Origin: Paenibacillus oleatilyticus
GTDB lineage: Bacteria; Bacillota; Bacilli; Paenibacillales; NBRC-103111
Reading direction: 5' to 3'
Length of the DNA stretch: 64,000 nt
NCBI RefSeq assembly: GCF_018998565.1
Contig: NZ_JAHNZO010000036.1
Span: 1 to 64,000 of the forward strand
Each line of letters opens with the position of its first letter. Position 1 is the first letter of the stretch. Positions 34,893-43,327 of this stretch are shown here, in pieces. The notes beneath the pieces were generated by a model, which ran no database searches, had not been told where the DNA came from, and saw nothing but the letters and a program-made list of their open reading frames with translations. Made by a program: the position numbers and the translations under genes.

Positions 34893-36107
34893 ATGACACC
34901 GCAACAGGTCGTCCTCCGTTTGGGGGAATTGACGCTTAAAGGACGCAATCGCCACCGGTTCGAGCAAGCGGTTTTGCAGCAGCTGAAACGGGTATTGCGT
35001 CCTTGGGGAGCCATCAAGTATGAAAAAGAATTCGGGCGAATCACGCTGCATTTGAACGGTACGCCTTACGAAACGGTGCGCGAGCCGCTCAAGACGGTAT
35101 TCGGCGTTGTATCGTTTAGTCCCGTACTCACGACTGAATTAGAACTGGAGCGCGTGCAGGAAACGGCGCTCTTGGCGATGCGGGCCATGGACCCGCAGCC
35201 GCGGACGTTCAAGGTCAGCGTGCGCCGCGTGAACAAAAGCTTCCCGCACGACTCGCAAGAGATGAACCGGCTTGTCGGAGGCTACGTCTTAAGGGCGATG
35301 CCCGATCTAAAAGTGGACGTGCACCGGCCGGAAGCGGAGTTGAAAGTCGAGCTTCGCGAACGGCAAGCGCTTGTGTACAGCCAGGTGGACTCGGGCGCCG
35401 GAGGGTTCCCGCTCGGCACGAACGGCAAAGCGGTGCTTATGCTGTCCGGAGGCATCGACAGTCCGGTAGCGGGATATTTGGCCATGCGCCAAGGGCTGGC
35501 GGTCGAAGCCGTCCATTTTCACAGCTATCCTTATACCAGCGAAAGATCGCAAGAGAAAGTGAAGGAATTGGTCCGGAAGCTTGCCGTATATGCCGGTCCG
35601 ATCAAGCTGCACATGGTGCCGTTCACGAGCGTACAGACCAAGATTCACGAAGCGTACCGGGAAAATCTGCTAATCACGATACTGCGCAGAGCCATGATGC
35701 GGATCGCAGAGAAGTTGGCCGAGGCGAACGGGGCGGGCGCCATCGTGACCGGGGAAAGCTTGGGACAAGTGGCAAGTCAAACGCTGGCCAGCATGAATGC
35801 CATCGGCCGGGCTGTGCACCTTCCGCTGATTCGTCCGCTCGTTTGTATGGAAAAACTGGAAATTATCCGCCTCGCGGAGGCGATCGATTCATACGAAGTG
35901 TCTATTTTACCGTATGAGGATTGCTGCACGTTGTTTTTGCCGCCAAGTCCAAGCACCAACCCCAACTTGAAGGTTGTCGAAAGCATCGAAGCGGGAATGC
36001 CCTGGTTGCAAGAGGAAATGGATGAAGCGGTGCGTAATACGGAAACCCTATGGATAGATACGGACCGTCGGACGGAACAAGAAGATCGATTCTCCTCTTT
36101 TTTCTAA
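34893..36107 (+). CDS. thiI: tRNA 4-thiouridine synthetase ThiI
   Basis: ThiI adenylates U8 of tRNA and transfers sulfur to it. It has 404 residues with an N-terminal ferredoxin-like plus THUMP domain and a PP-loop ATPase domain (VLMLSGGIDSPVAGYLAMRQG). It then has GAGAIVTGESLGQVASQTL and a C-terminal DCCTLFLPP. The rhodanese domain of the E. coli enzyme is absent, as usual in Bacilli. It is coupled to the desulfurase upstream. Confidence 0.96.
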   Translation: MTPQQVVLRLGELTLKGRNRHRFEQAVLQQLKRVLRPWGAIKYEKEFGRITLHLNGTPYETVREPLKTVFGVVSFSPVLTTELELERVQETALLAMRAMDPQPRTFKVSVRRVNKSFPHDSQEMNRLVGGYVLRAMPDLKVDVHRPEAELKVELRERQALVYSQVDSGAGGFPLGTNGKAVLMLSGGIDSPVAGYLAMRQGLAVEAVHFHSYPYTSERSQEKVKELVRKLAVYAGPIKLHMVPFTSVQTKIHEAYRENLLITILRRAMMRIAEKLAEANGAGAIVTGESLGQVASQTLASMNAIGRAVHLPLIRPLVCMEKLEIIRLAEAIDSYEVSILPYEDCCTLFLPPSPSTNPNLKVVESIEAGMPWLQEEMDEAVRNTETLWIDTDRRTEQEDRFSSFF

Positions 36108-36171
36108 GCTTATCCTATGCCATCGTTCGCCGGACTCCAGATCGAATTGAATGAGATGGAGGGTAACGACC

Positions 36172-36840
36172 ATGCTGGATTGGTTCATTTTGTTTCTCCA
36201 AATTATGCTGATCAATATCGTGCTAAGCGGCGACAATGCCGTCGTCATTGCTTTGGCGAGTAAAAATTTGCCTTTGCATCAGCGAAAGCAGGCGATTTGG
36301 TGGGGGGCCTTCGGGGCGATCGCCCTGCGGGTCGTGCTGACCGTCATTGCCGTCTATGTCTTGAAGGTACCGTTCATTCAAGCGCTCGGATCGGTGCTGC
36401 TGCTGTGGATTGCCATCAAACTATTGATCGACGAAGAGGATCATTCCAACGTGAAGCAGGCGGCAACCCTCGGCAAAGCGGTCAGCACGATTATTTTGGC
36501 CGATTTCGTCATGAGCCTTGACAACGTATTGGCGATTGCCGCCAAAGCGAAGGGAGAGGTCGGGGTAATCATTCTCGGGATCGGGCTTAGCATTCCGATT
36601 ATCGTCTGGGGGAGCACCGTGGTCGTCAATTTGCTGAAGCGGTACCCCATTTTCGTTTATTTGGGAGCCGGCATTCTTGGCTATACCGCAGGGGAAATGT
36701 TTATCGCCGACGAGAAGCTGGCAACCCGACTGCTGGGGGATATTTCGCATTATGTGCTGCCGATCGTCACGACCTTGATCGTTCTTGCGTCTGGCGTGCT
36801 TAAGAAATGGGTGTTCCGGCCGCGGCAGCGGCATACCTAG
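36172..36840 (+). CDS. TerC-family integral membrane protein
   Basis: This 222-residue, roughly seven-helix protein belongs to the TerC/YjbE family, linked to metal (manganese) export in Bacilli. Conserved intramembrane Asp residues appear in INIVLSGDNAVVIALA and DFVMSLDNVLAIAA. ATG 36172 has GGAGGG upstream and is preferred over the upstream start. The next 120 bases (36841-36960) hold only the typA promoter. Confidence 0.9.
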   Translation: MLDWFILFLQIMLINIVLSGDNAVVIALASKNLPLHQRKQAIWWGAFGAIALRVVLTVIAVYVLKVPFIQALGSVLLLWIAIKLLIDEEDHSNVKQAATLGKAVSTIILADFVMSLDNVLAIAAKAKGEVGVIILGIGLSIPIIVWGSTVVVNLLKRYPIFVYLGAGILGYTAGEMFIADEKLATRLLGDISHYVLPIVTTLIVLASGVLKKWVFRPRQRHT

Positions 36841-36919
36841 AAGGCTGGCAGGCTATCGGAACGCCGCTTTTCAACCATGAACAGGCATTGTAAATAATCG
36901 GTTAATCCCGCAAGCTATC

Positions 36920-36948
36920 TTGCGTTTTACGGCATCTGCACGTATAAT
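36920..36948 (+). promoter_or_regulatory. Promoter of typA
   Basis: TTGCGT (36920-36925) and TATAAT (36943-36948) are spaced by 17 bases, about 120 bases before the typA start. Confidence 0.65.
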
Positions 36949-36960
36949 AAAGTGTGAATT

Positions 36961-36994
36961 GTAGCGTCGGCGCTTACGTCCGACGCTACTTTTG
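36961..36994 (+). promoter_or_regulatory. Hairpin at the start of the typA transcript
   Basis: GTAGCGTCGG (36961-36970) pairs perfectly with CCGACGCTAC (36980-36989), followed by TTTTG. It begins about six bases after the predicted transcription start. It could be an attenuator or a 5' stabilising stem. Confidence 0.6.
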
Positions 36995-37065
36995 TGAACG
37001 GGCTGCGCTCCGGCATCAAGGAGCACGACATTGAGCCAAATTCAAAGAGAGGATTTTGAGACTAC

Positions 37066-38907
37066 ATGCATTCGAGAGACAAAATTCGTAATATCGCCAT
37101 CATCGCCCACGTCGACCACGGCAAAACAACGCTGGTGGATAAGCTGCTTCAGCAATCCGGAACGTTCCGGGAGAACGAGGCGGTGCAGGAACGCGCCATG
37201 GACTCGAACGATATCGAACGGGAACGCGGCATTACCATTTTGGCGAAAAATACGGCCATCCAATACAAAGACTTCTTGATCAATATCGTCGATACTCCGG
37301 GCCACGCCGACTTCGGCGGCGAAGTGGAACGGATTATGAAAATGGTCGACGGCGTACTGCTTGTCGTCGACGCTTTCGAAGGAACGATGCCGCAGACGAA
37401 ATTCGTGCTGCGCAAAGCGCTGGAACAGCATTTGACGCCGATCGTCGTCGTCAATAAAATCGACCGTCCGAACGCCAGACCGGCCGAAGTGGTCGATGAA
37501 GTGCTCGATCTGTTCATCGAGCTGGGAGCGGACGACAACCAGCTTGACTTCCCGGTTGTTTATGCATCGGGTCTTATGGGAATGTCCAGCTTGGATCCGG
37601 AAAAGCTGGGCGAAAACATGCAGGCGCTCTACGATACGATCGTCAGCCACATTCCGGCGCCGACCGAGAACGTCGAGGAGCCTTTGCAATTCCTTGTCAC
37701 GCTGATGGATTATAATGAGTACTTGGGCCGGATCGCCATCGGCCGCGTAAACCGCGGAACGGTGCGTCAAGGTCAGCCGATTGCGGTCATCAACCGCGAA
37801 GGACAAGTGAAGCAAGCGCGCGTCGAGAAGCTTTTCGGCTTTCAGGGTTTGAAGCGCATCGAGATCGAAGAGGCAGGCGCGGGCGATATCATCGCGATCT
37901 CCGGAATCAAGGACATCAACATTGGGGAAACGCTGGCTGATCCGGCAAACCCTGAAGCGCTGCCGGTACTCAAGATCGACGAGCCGACGCTGCAGATGAC
38001 GTTCCTCGTCAACAACAGCCCGTTTGCGGGCCGTGAAGGAAAATGGGTAACGAGCCGCAAGCTGCGCGAGCGTCTGTTCAAAGAGCTGGAAACCGACGTC
38101 AGCCTTCGCGTCGACGAAACGGACAGCCCCGACGCGTTTGTCGTGTCCGGCCGCGGCGAGCTGCATCTCGGCATTTTGATCGAAAATATGCGACGTGAAG
38201 GATTCGAGCTGCAAGTATCGAAGCCGGAAGTTATCATTCGCGTGATCGACGGCCAAAAAATGGAGCCGATTGAGCGGCTAATCATCGATGTGCCGGAAGA
38301 CAGCATGGGCTCCGTTATGGAAAGCCTCGGGACGCGCAAAGCCGAGATGGTCAACATGATCAACAACGGCTCCGGCAGCGTTCGTCTGGAGTTTCTCATT
38401 CCGGCCCGCGGTTTGATCGGGTACCGGACCTACTTCTTGACACTGACCCGCGGCTACGGCGTCATGAACCACGCGTTTGACAGCTACGGTCCGTATGCAG
38501 GCAGCGGCGTCGGCGGACGTCACGAAGGGGTGCTGATCTCCAGCGAAACGGGAACTTCCACGTTCTACGGCATGCTGTCGGTCGAAGACCGCGGCACCTT
38601 GTTCGTAGAGCCGGGCACGGAAGTTTACGAAGGCATGATCGTCGGCGAGCATAACCGCGATAACGACATCATCGTTAACATCTGCAAGGAAAAGCAGTTG
38701 ACGAACGTGCGTTCGGCTACAAAGGAAGATACGGTTAAAATGAAAACGCCGCGGCTCTATTCGCTGGAGCAGGCGCTTGAATATTTGAACGACGACGAGT
38801 ACTGCGAAATTACGCCGAAATCGATTCGCCTCCGCAAAAAAATATTGAACAAAGGCGAGCGCGAGCGTTTTGAAAAGCAGCGTAAAATGGCGGAAGCCAA
38901 CGCTTAA
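37066..38907 (+). CDS. typA: Translational GTPase TypA/BipA
   Basis: This is a 613-residue ribosome-associated GTPase of the EF-G family, active in ribosome assembly under stress. G1 is AHVDHGKTT, switch regions contain RERGITI, G3 is DTPGHADF and G4 is NKID. The unique C-terminal domain contains GRHEGVLISSETG. An in-frame TGA lies just before ATG 37066, which fixes the start; the purine-rich site is weak and distant. ylaH follows as in B. subtilis. Confidence 0.98.
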   Translation: MHSRDKIRNIAIIAHVDHGKTTLVDKLLQQSGTFRENEAVQERAMDSNDIERERGITILAKNTAIQYKDFLINIVDTPGHADFGGEVERIMKMVDGVLLVVDAFEGTMPQTKFVLRKALEQHLTPIVVVNKIDRPNARPAEVVDEVLDLFIELGADDNQLDFPVVYASGLMGMSSLDPEKLGENMQALYDTIVSHIPAPTENVEEPLQFLVTLMDYNEYLGRIAIGRVNRGTVRQGQPIAVINREGQVKQARVEKLFGFQGLKRIEIEEAGAGDIIAISGIKDINIGETLADPANPEALPVLKIDEPTLQMTFLVNNSPFAGREGKWVTSRKLRERLFKELETDVSLRVDETDSPDAFVVSGRGELHLGILIENMRREGFELQVSKPEVIIRVIDGQKMEPIERLIIDVPEDSMGSVMESLGTRKAEMVNMINNGSGSVRLEFLIPARGLIGYRTYFLTLTRGYGVMNHAFDSYGPYAGSGVGGRHEGVLISSETGTSTFYGMLSVEDRGTLFVEPGTEVYEGMIVGEHNRDNDIIVNICKEKQLTNVRSATKEDTVKMKTPRLYSLEQALEYLNDDEYCEITPKSIRLRKKILNKGERERFEKQRKMAEANA

Positions 38908-38931
38908 TTCAACTCAATAAAAAAGACGCGG

Positions 38932-38961
38932 GAAAGCTCTGAGCAATCGGAGCTTTCTTTG
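38932..38961 (+). terminator. Possible weak terminator between typA and ylaH
   Basis: GAAAGCTCT (38932-38940) pairs with GGAGCTTTC (38949-38957) with one G-U pair, but the T-tract is short, so some readthrough into ylaH is likely. Confidence 0.5.
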
Positions 38962-38985
38962 CAAGTCTACATAAGGAGGATTCCG

Positions 38986-39258
38986 ATGCTCGAATGGCTG
39001 AGGGCGCATCCGTTTGTGACATGGATCATCATCTTCGTGCTGATTACTTACGTGTACAATAAAGTGTTCAAGACGCGGAAGCTGCCGATTCTGAAAGACG
39101 CTATCATTTACCTGCTGCTGGCTCTCGGATCGGGGATGCTTCTGTTCTTTCAACTGGCAGGACTGCCGATTGTGCTAAGCCTGACTGTCGCGGTCGTCCT
39201 CATGCTCATGGTGCGGATTCGCTACTACGTTCAGGATCGGGAAAACCGCAAATCGTAA
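38986..39258 (+). CDS. ylaH: YlaH-like membrane protein
   Basis: This 90-residue protein has three hydrophobic helices (FVTWIIIFVLITYVYNKVF, DAIIYLLLALGSGMLLFFQ, LPIVLSLTVAVVLMLMV). It is located directly after typA, matching ylaG-ylaH in B. subtilis. Function is unknown. ATG 38986 follows AAGGAGG. Confidence 0.88.
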   Translation: MLEWLRAHPFVTWIIIFVLITYVYNKVFKTRKLPILKDAIIYLLLALGSGMLLFFQLAGLPIVLSLTVAVVLMLMVRIRYYVQDRENRKS

Positions 39259-39287
39259 GGGCTTGGCCCGATGGAGGTGCGTGGCTG

Positions 39288-39755
39288 ATGTCGGACTTCT
39301 GGCTAGTCCCCTTGTCGTGGGACGGGGAAACGGCTCTACTCGGTGGAGAAAGGCTTCGGCTTGAGCCTGAGGGCCTCAGGATGCGTTTTCTGGAAGCGAT
39401 GGGGCAAATCCACCCGCGGCTGCTGATGATGTTCAAAGCGCATTTGCTGCCGGAGGACGAGTCCGGCGAGGTCTGCGGTACGGAGGAGCTTCCGTTTGCA
39501 CTGGTGCAATCCGGCGATATTCGATTGTCCACAGCGGCTGAGCATTCGGAAGTCATGACCGATGATGCGGATGCGCCGCCGACCTGGCGGCTGTCTCATT
39601 GTGCCGAAGCGTATTTGAACCGGATGCTGACGGCACGGGAAGCGGCAGCGCTGCTCAAGCAAGCCGAAGCCGAGCCGGAGGCGGGGCGCTGGCTGGATGC
39701 CATGCGGACATGGACGGCAGGCGGCCGTCAAGTGATTTTGCTGAGAGAGGACTGA
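39288..39755 (+). CDS. Hypothetical protein
   Basis: This 155-residue soluble protein has no recognisable motif; it is rich in Glu and Leu with a central SGEVCGTEELPFALVQSGDI. The start ATG 39288 has GGAGGTG eight bases upstream. It lies six bases before the next small gene, probably one transcript. The frame is intact and coding-like, but no family is assigned. Confidence 0.7.
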   Translation: MSDFWLVPLSWDGETALLGGERLRLEPEGLRMRFLEAMGQIHPRLLMMFKAHLLPEDESGEVCGTEELPFALVQSGDIRLSTAAEHSEVMTDDADAPPTWRLSHCAEAYLNRMLTAREAAALLKQAEAEPEAGRWLDAMRTWTAGGRQVILLRED

Positions 39756-39761
39756 TTGCTT

Positions 39762-40037
39762 GTGAATTTACAGGATGCGGTGTTCAATTGGCTGCAGATC
39801 AGTATTGTGGCGGAGGCCCGGCCGAACGACCTGGCAGCATCGGAAACGAGAGATTTTTTCGAAACGATTTTGCGGGAGGATCATCGTCTGGAAAGGTTCA
39901 TCCGCACGGCCGACGAAGAGACCTATATTGTGGAATACGAAGAGGCCGGAGGCGCCCGCCATACGAAAAGGTTCGACCGCGAGCTCGCCGAACAGCTTTT
40001 AACGGACATTAACTCCAACCCGAAATACAATGATTGA
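39762..40037 (+). CDS. Hypothetical protein
   Basis: This 91-residue protein begins MNLQDAVFNWLQISIVAEARPNDLAASETRDFFETIL. It is acidic, soluble and not assigned to a function. GTG 39762 or TTG 39756 may be the start; GAGAGG at 39745-39750 fits either. It follows the upstream hypothetical gene closely. Confidence 0.7.
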   Translation: MNLQDAVFNWLQISIVAEARPNDLAASETRDFFETILREDHRLERFIRTADEETYIVEYEEAGGARHTKRFDRELAEQLLTDINSNPKYND

Positions 40038-40136
40038 CATATAACCCCGGACGGCGAGATACAATAAAATATCATTGTCCGAAGGGAGTGTCCGTGATAA
40101 CTGCTGGTAGCTGATACCTAACCCGTATGCTATAAT
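40034..40136 (+). promoter_or_regulatory. Promoter region of the split-barrel flavin gene
   Basis: TTGACA at 40034-40039 lies 20 bases before TACAAT (40060-40065), a wide spacing. A second, better candidate is the extended -10 TGCTATAAT at 40128-40136, about 40 bases before the start codon. Confidence 0.5.
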
Positions 40137-40177
40137 GGTCTTAGATTCGGAGACAAACCTTTACAGGAGGGGAACCT

Positions 40178-40630
40178 ATGGCCGAAACGATCACAGCCTT
40201 GTCGGAACAGCTCTTCGATCTACTCCAAAAGGATTCGTTTGCTCTCTTGAGCACGATCGATCATGAAACCGGTTCGCCTGCGACAAGCGCCATTTCGTGG
40301 CTATTCGCTAAAGACCGGACGACGGTTCGTTTTGCCGTCGACCAGCGTTCGCGCATTTTGACCAACATCAAGCAGCATGCGCATGCGAATTTGACGGTTA
40401 TCGGCGCCGGCTCCGTCTTCGTGATTTACGGAAGCGCACGTCAGGTTGCCGAAGCTCTTGACGGGGTTCCGTTCAAGCTGGCTTGTTATGATATTGACAT
40501 TGCTTCGGTGCGCGATGCGATGTTCTACGGAGCCCGCATTTCCGTAGCGCCTGAATATGAAAAAACGTACGACAAGCGTGCCGCTGAGAAGCTGGACACG
40601 CAGGTGTTCGACGCGATGCAAAAAGCCTAA
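40178..40630 (+). CDS. Pyridoxamine 5'-phosphate oxidase-like split-barrel protein
   Basis: This 150-residue protein is of the PNPOx-like flavin-binding split-barrel group. It shows ALLSTIDHETGSPATSAISWLFAKDRTTVRFAVDQRSRILTNIKQH, the nucleotide-contacting strand pattern. The exact substrate is unknown; stress-related flavin or heme proteins are family relatives. It has its own promoter and terminator. The start is ATG 40178 after ACAGGAGGGG. Confidence 0.8.
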   Translation: MAETITALSEQLFDLLQKDSFALLSTIDHETGSPATSAISWLFAKDRTTVRFAVDQRSRILTNIKQHAHANLTVIGAGSVFVIYGSARQVAEALDGVPFKLACYDIDIASVRDAMFYGARISVAPEYEKTYDKRAAEKLDTQVFDAMQKA

Positions 40631-40657
40631 GACCGTTTGCCGTCCTAGGCTTTTTTT
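40622..40657 (+). terminator. Terminator after the split-barrel gene
   Basis: AAAGCCTA (40622-40629) pairs with TAGGCTTT (40646-40653), and more T follow. The stem starts inside the last codons of the gene. Confidence 0.85.
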
Positions 40658-40701
40658 CCACCTCAAAAGACCGTTACAGATTGCTGCCTGGAACTTGCGG
40701 G

Positions 40702-41229
40702 TTACCTTTGAGCAGGCGGCTGCGATTGCAGCGGATTCACATCACGCGGCATCTGCGGAACGATTCTGCCGATAATGGCCGCCATTTCCTCAGCGAAGCC
40801 GTTAATCGGTCTGCCGTTCATCGCTTGCTGCCTGATGTTCCACAAGCGCTGGTTTAAATCCATATCTGCGGTTACTAGCGCGTCTACTCCATACGGATCT
40901 TTTTTGAGCGCCTCCGCGACAGACACCTTGATCGTTCCGACTTTCGCGCGGTCCATGGCAGGCGGGACGTTGATTCCCACGACGGCCGTATTACCGAAAA
41001 CGACGCAATTGGCGCTCTCCACATTCGGCACGCTGACGGCAATTTGCTCCAGCCTGCTGGCAACGGCGCGGGGGTCCTGAATTTCTTTTTTCTGCGGTGC
41101 CGTTTGCTTCACTTGTACTTGCCGGTTCGAATCGGCGGTCTGCGAGGGGGCAGCTCCATTTTTTGGTGCTTGGTTACATCCTGACACGACAGCGGACAAC
41201 ATCAAGAGGGTCACGACAAACAATTTCAT
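40702..41229 (-). CDS. ylaJ: YhcN/YlaJ-type sporulation lipoprotein
   Basis: This 175-residue lipoprotein has a signal peptide with lipobox (VVSGC) followed by a Gln/Ser/Lys linker. The YhcN/YlaJ domain contains NCVVFGNTAVVGINVPP. The family occurs on spores or forespore membranes. ATG 41229 (AAAGGA at proper spacing) is preferred over TTG 41235. It is divergent from the PIN-PhoH gene, as the ylaJ-ylaK neighbourhood of B. subtilis suggests. Confidence 0.88.
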   Translation of the reverse strand: MKLFVVTLLMLSAVVSGCNQAPKNGAAPSQTADSNRQVQVKQTAPQKKEIQDPRAVASRLEQIAVSVPNVESANCVVFGNTAVVGINVPPAMDRAKVGTIKVSVAEALKKDPYGVDALVTADMDLNQRLWNIRQQAMNGRPINGFAEEMAAIIGRIVPQMPRDVNPLQSQPPAQR

Positions 41230-41332
41230 CAGCAATCGTCCTTTCTTTTCGTCATCGGCTTTGGCTAGTTTGTCCTGACGGGAAAATTCCTATGTATCGA
41301 GCCGAACCAAACACCGAACCTGGGAGGGACTC

Positions 41333-42670
41333 ATGATGAAAAAAATTTATGTGCTGGATACCAATGTGCTGCTGCAGGACCCGAACGCGATTTACGCTTT
41401 TGAAGATAACGATATTATTATTCCGGCGGTCGTATTGGAGGAAATCGACTCCAAGAAACGCAACGCCGACGAACTGGGGCGCAATGCGCGCCAAATCTCC
41501 CGAATGCTTGACGGGCTCCGCAGCGACGGCCGGCTGTTCGAAGGCATCGGGCTTCCCGGCGGCGGCAGCCTGAAGGTGGAGCTGAACCATCGAAGCTTCG
41601 CGAAGCTGCAGGAAGTGTTCGCCGAAGTGACGAACGACAACCGCATTTTGGCGGTGGCGCTTAATTATTTGTTGGAAGAGAAGGAGAAATCCGACCCGAA
41701 GCCGGTTATTCTGGTCAGCAAGGACGTGCTCGTCCGGATCAAAGCCGACGTGCTGGGCATCACGGCACAAGATTATTTGACGGACCGGGTCGTTAATGTG
41801 GCCGGAGACATCTACACCGGGCATTTGACCCTGCTGGTACATCCTTCGGTCATCGACGAGTTTTACACATACCGCTATTTAAGCGCCAATTCGTTGCAGC
41901 TCGGCTATACGCTTCATCCGCACGAATTCGTTATCCTGAAAGACGAGATGGGTACCAGCAAGTCGGCGCTGCTTAAAGTGAACGCCGACGGGAAGAAGCT
42001 GGAGCCACTTTACCTCAGTAACGATCCGATCTGGGGAATCGCGGCGCGGAATGCTCAGCAGCGGATGGCTTTGGAGCTGCTGCTCAACGACGATATTCCG
42101 CTGGTCACGCTGACGGGCAAAGCAGGTACGGGGAAAACGCTTCTGACGCTTGCAGCGGGTTTATTGAAGGTCGAGGACGAAAGAAAGTATAAGAAGCTGC
42201 TGATTGCCCGTCCCGTCGTTCCGATGGGCAAGGATATCGGTTACTTGCCGGGAGAAAAGGAAGAAAAGCTGCGGCCGTGGATGCAGCCCATTTACGATAA
42301 TTTGGAGTATTTGTTCGATACGAAAAAGCCGGGCGATATCGATAAAATATTGGCGGGGCTCGGCAGCATTCAAGTCGAGGCGCTGACTTATATCCGCGGG
42401 CGGTCCATTCCCGGGCAGTTCATCATCATCGACGAAGCGCAGAACCTGTCCAAGCATGAGGTGAAGACGATCGTTTCCCGCGTCGGCGAGGGCAGCAAGA
42501 TCGTTCTGTTGGGCGATCCCGAGCAGATCGATCATCCGTACCTGGATGCTTCGAGCAACGGCCTTACGTATGTTGTAGAGCGCTTTAAGGAGCAAACGAT
42601 CAGCGGGCACATCATGCTGGAGCGCGGGGAGCGCTCGCATCTGGCGCAGCTTGCCGCCGATTTGCTGTAG
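41333..42670 (+). CDS. ylaK: PIN domain-PhoH fusion protein
   Basis: This 445-residue protein joins an N-terminal PIN nuclease domain (YVLDTNVLLQDPNAIYAFEDND with conserved acidic residues) to a C-terminal PhoH ATPase (Walker A GKAGTGKT, Walker B FIIIDEAQN, LLGDPEQID). The family (PhoH2) has RNA-directed ATP-dependent helicase/nuclease activity in other bacteria. Two adjacent ATG codons (41333 and 41336) follow GGGAGGG. A strong terminator follows. Confidence 0.95.
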   Translation: MMKKIYVLDTNVLLQDPNAIYAFEDNDIIIPAVVLEEIDSKKRNADELGRNARQISRMLDGLRSDGRLFEGIGLPGGGSLKVELNHRSFAKLQEVFAEVTNDNRILAVALNYLLEEKEKSDPKPVILVSKDVLVRIKADVLGITAQDYLTDRVVNVAGDIYTGHLTLLVHPSVIDEFYTYRYLSANSLQLGYTLHPHEFVILKDEMGTSKSALLKVNADGKKLEPLYLSNDPIWGIAARNAQQRMALELLLNDDIPLVTLTGKAGTGKTLLTLAAGLLKVEDERKYKKLLIARPVVPMGKDIGYLPGEKEEKLRPWMQPIYDNLEYLFDTKKPGDIDKILAGLGSIQVEALTYIRGRSIPGQFIIIDEAQNLSKHEVKTIVSRVGEGSKIVLLGDPEQIDHPYLDASSNGLTYVVERFKEQTISGHIMLERGERSHLAQLAADLL

Positions 42671-42676
42671 GAAGAC

Positions 42677-42732
42677 AAAAACGGTGATGCCAACGATAGA
42701 AATCAATCTATCGCTGCACCACCGTTTTTTTT
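42677..42732. terminator. Bidirectional terminator
   Basis: AAAACGGTG (42677-42685) pairs with CACCGTTTT (42720-42728), with an inner CGATAG (42694-42699)/CTATCG (42708-42713) stem and an eight-T tail. It lies between the convergent ylaK and the 42750 gene. Confidence 0.88.
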
Positions 42733-42749
42733 GTATAGACAGATAAGGC

Positions 42750-43283
42750 CTACTGTTCCGGCGAATAAATCCATTCCACAGCGCCGCCGTAGGCGCGGGC
42801 AATGCCTTCCGCAAGCTCGACCAGTTGGGCTTCGATGGCGAAGGCCGAGCCGCCTCCCGGCTCCGGCCATGCTGCAAGCAAATGCTCCTCAAGCTGCGCT
42901 TCCGCCTGCTGCGGCTCGAAGGCCAGCCCGAGCGCACCGTTCGTGTCCGCTGCAGCCCGCAGCCGGAATACGGCGACGAGCTCCGCATACAGATAAACGT
43001 TCTCCAGACGGCTGACAAAGCCGTAATCGCCGAAGGCCGGATACGTCGTGACCGGAGCCGGCAGCAAAAGCACGTTTAGCTCCTCGAACGGAACCGCATA
43101 CTGCTCCAAAATCGGCATAAGCTGCTCCAGTTCTTCCGGGGACGAAAAAATCATCAGCTCCTTGTCGCGGTCAAACAAAGCAGTTTTTTCAGCCAACGCT
43201 TTGACGATCTGGGCATAATAGCCGGCACGCTTGTCTTCGGGCAGATCCAGGGCTGCCGCGTATTTGAGAACGGGCTCCGTCAA
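42750..43283 (-). CDS. Hypothetical protein
   Basis: This soluble protein of about 177 residues is not recognised. It starts TEPVLKYAAALDLPEDKRAGYYAQIV and has an Ala/Glu/Leu-rich helical C-terminus. GTG 43292 is only one base from AAGGAG, so TTG 43283 (ten bases) is the better start. It is downstream of the secreted coiled-coil gene with a 44-base gap, probably the end of that transcript. Confidence 0.65.
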   Translation of the reverse strand: MTEPVLKYAAALDLPEDKRAGYYAQIVKALAEKTALFDRDKELMIFSSPEELEQLMPILEQYAVPFEELNVLLLPAPVTTYPAFGDYGFVSRLENVYLYAELVAVFRLRAAADTNGALGLAFEPQQAEAQLEEHLLAAWPEPGGGSAFAIEAQLVELAEGIARAYGGAVEWIYSPEQ

Positions 43284-43327
43284 CGTCTTCACGCTCCTTT
43301 TCTTCCGGGGGCGGCTTAGCTTACAAG

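Noticed and set aside
36994..37059. Short 21-codon leader peptide before typA
   Set aside because: A GTG start and TGA stop exist but there is no ribosome binding site.
37031..37279. Small upstream frame from TTG 37031 overlapping typA
   Set aside because: AAGGAG precedes it, but the peptide is low-complexity Ser/Thr/Arg text out of frame with typA and looks like a shadow.
37042..38256. Minus-strand open frame (404 codons) opposite typA
   Set aside because: Antisense to an unmistakable GTPase gene, with no start signals of its own.
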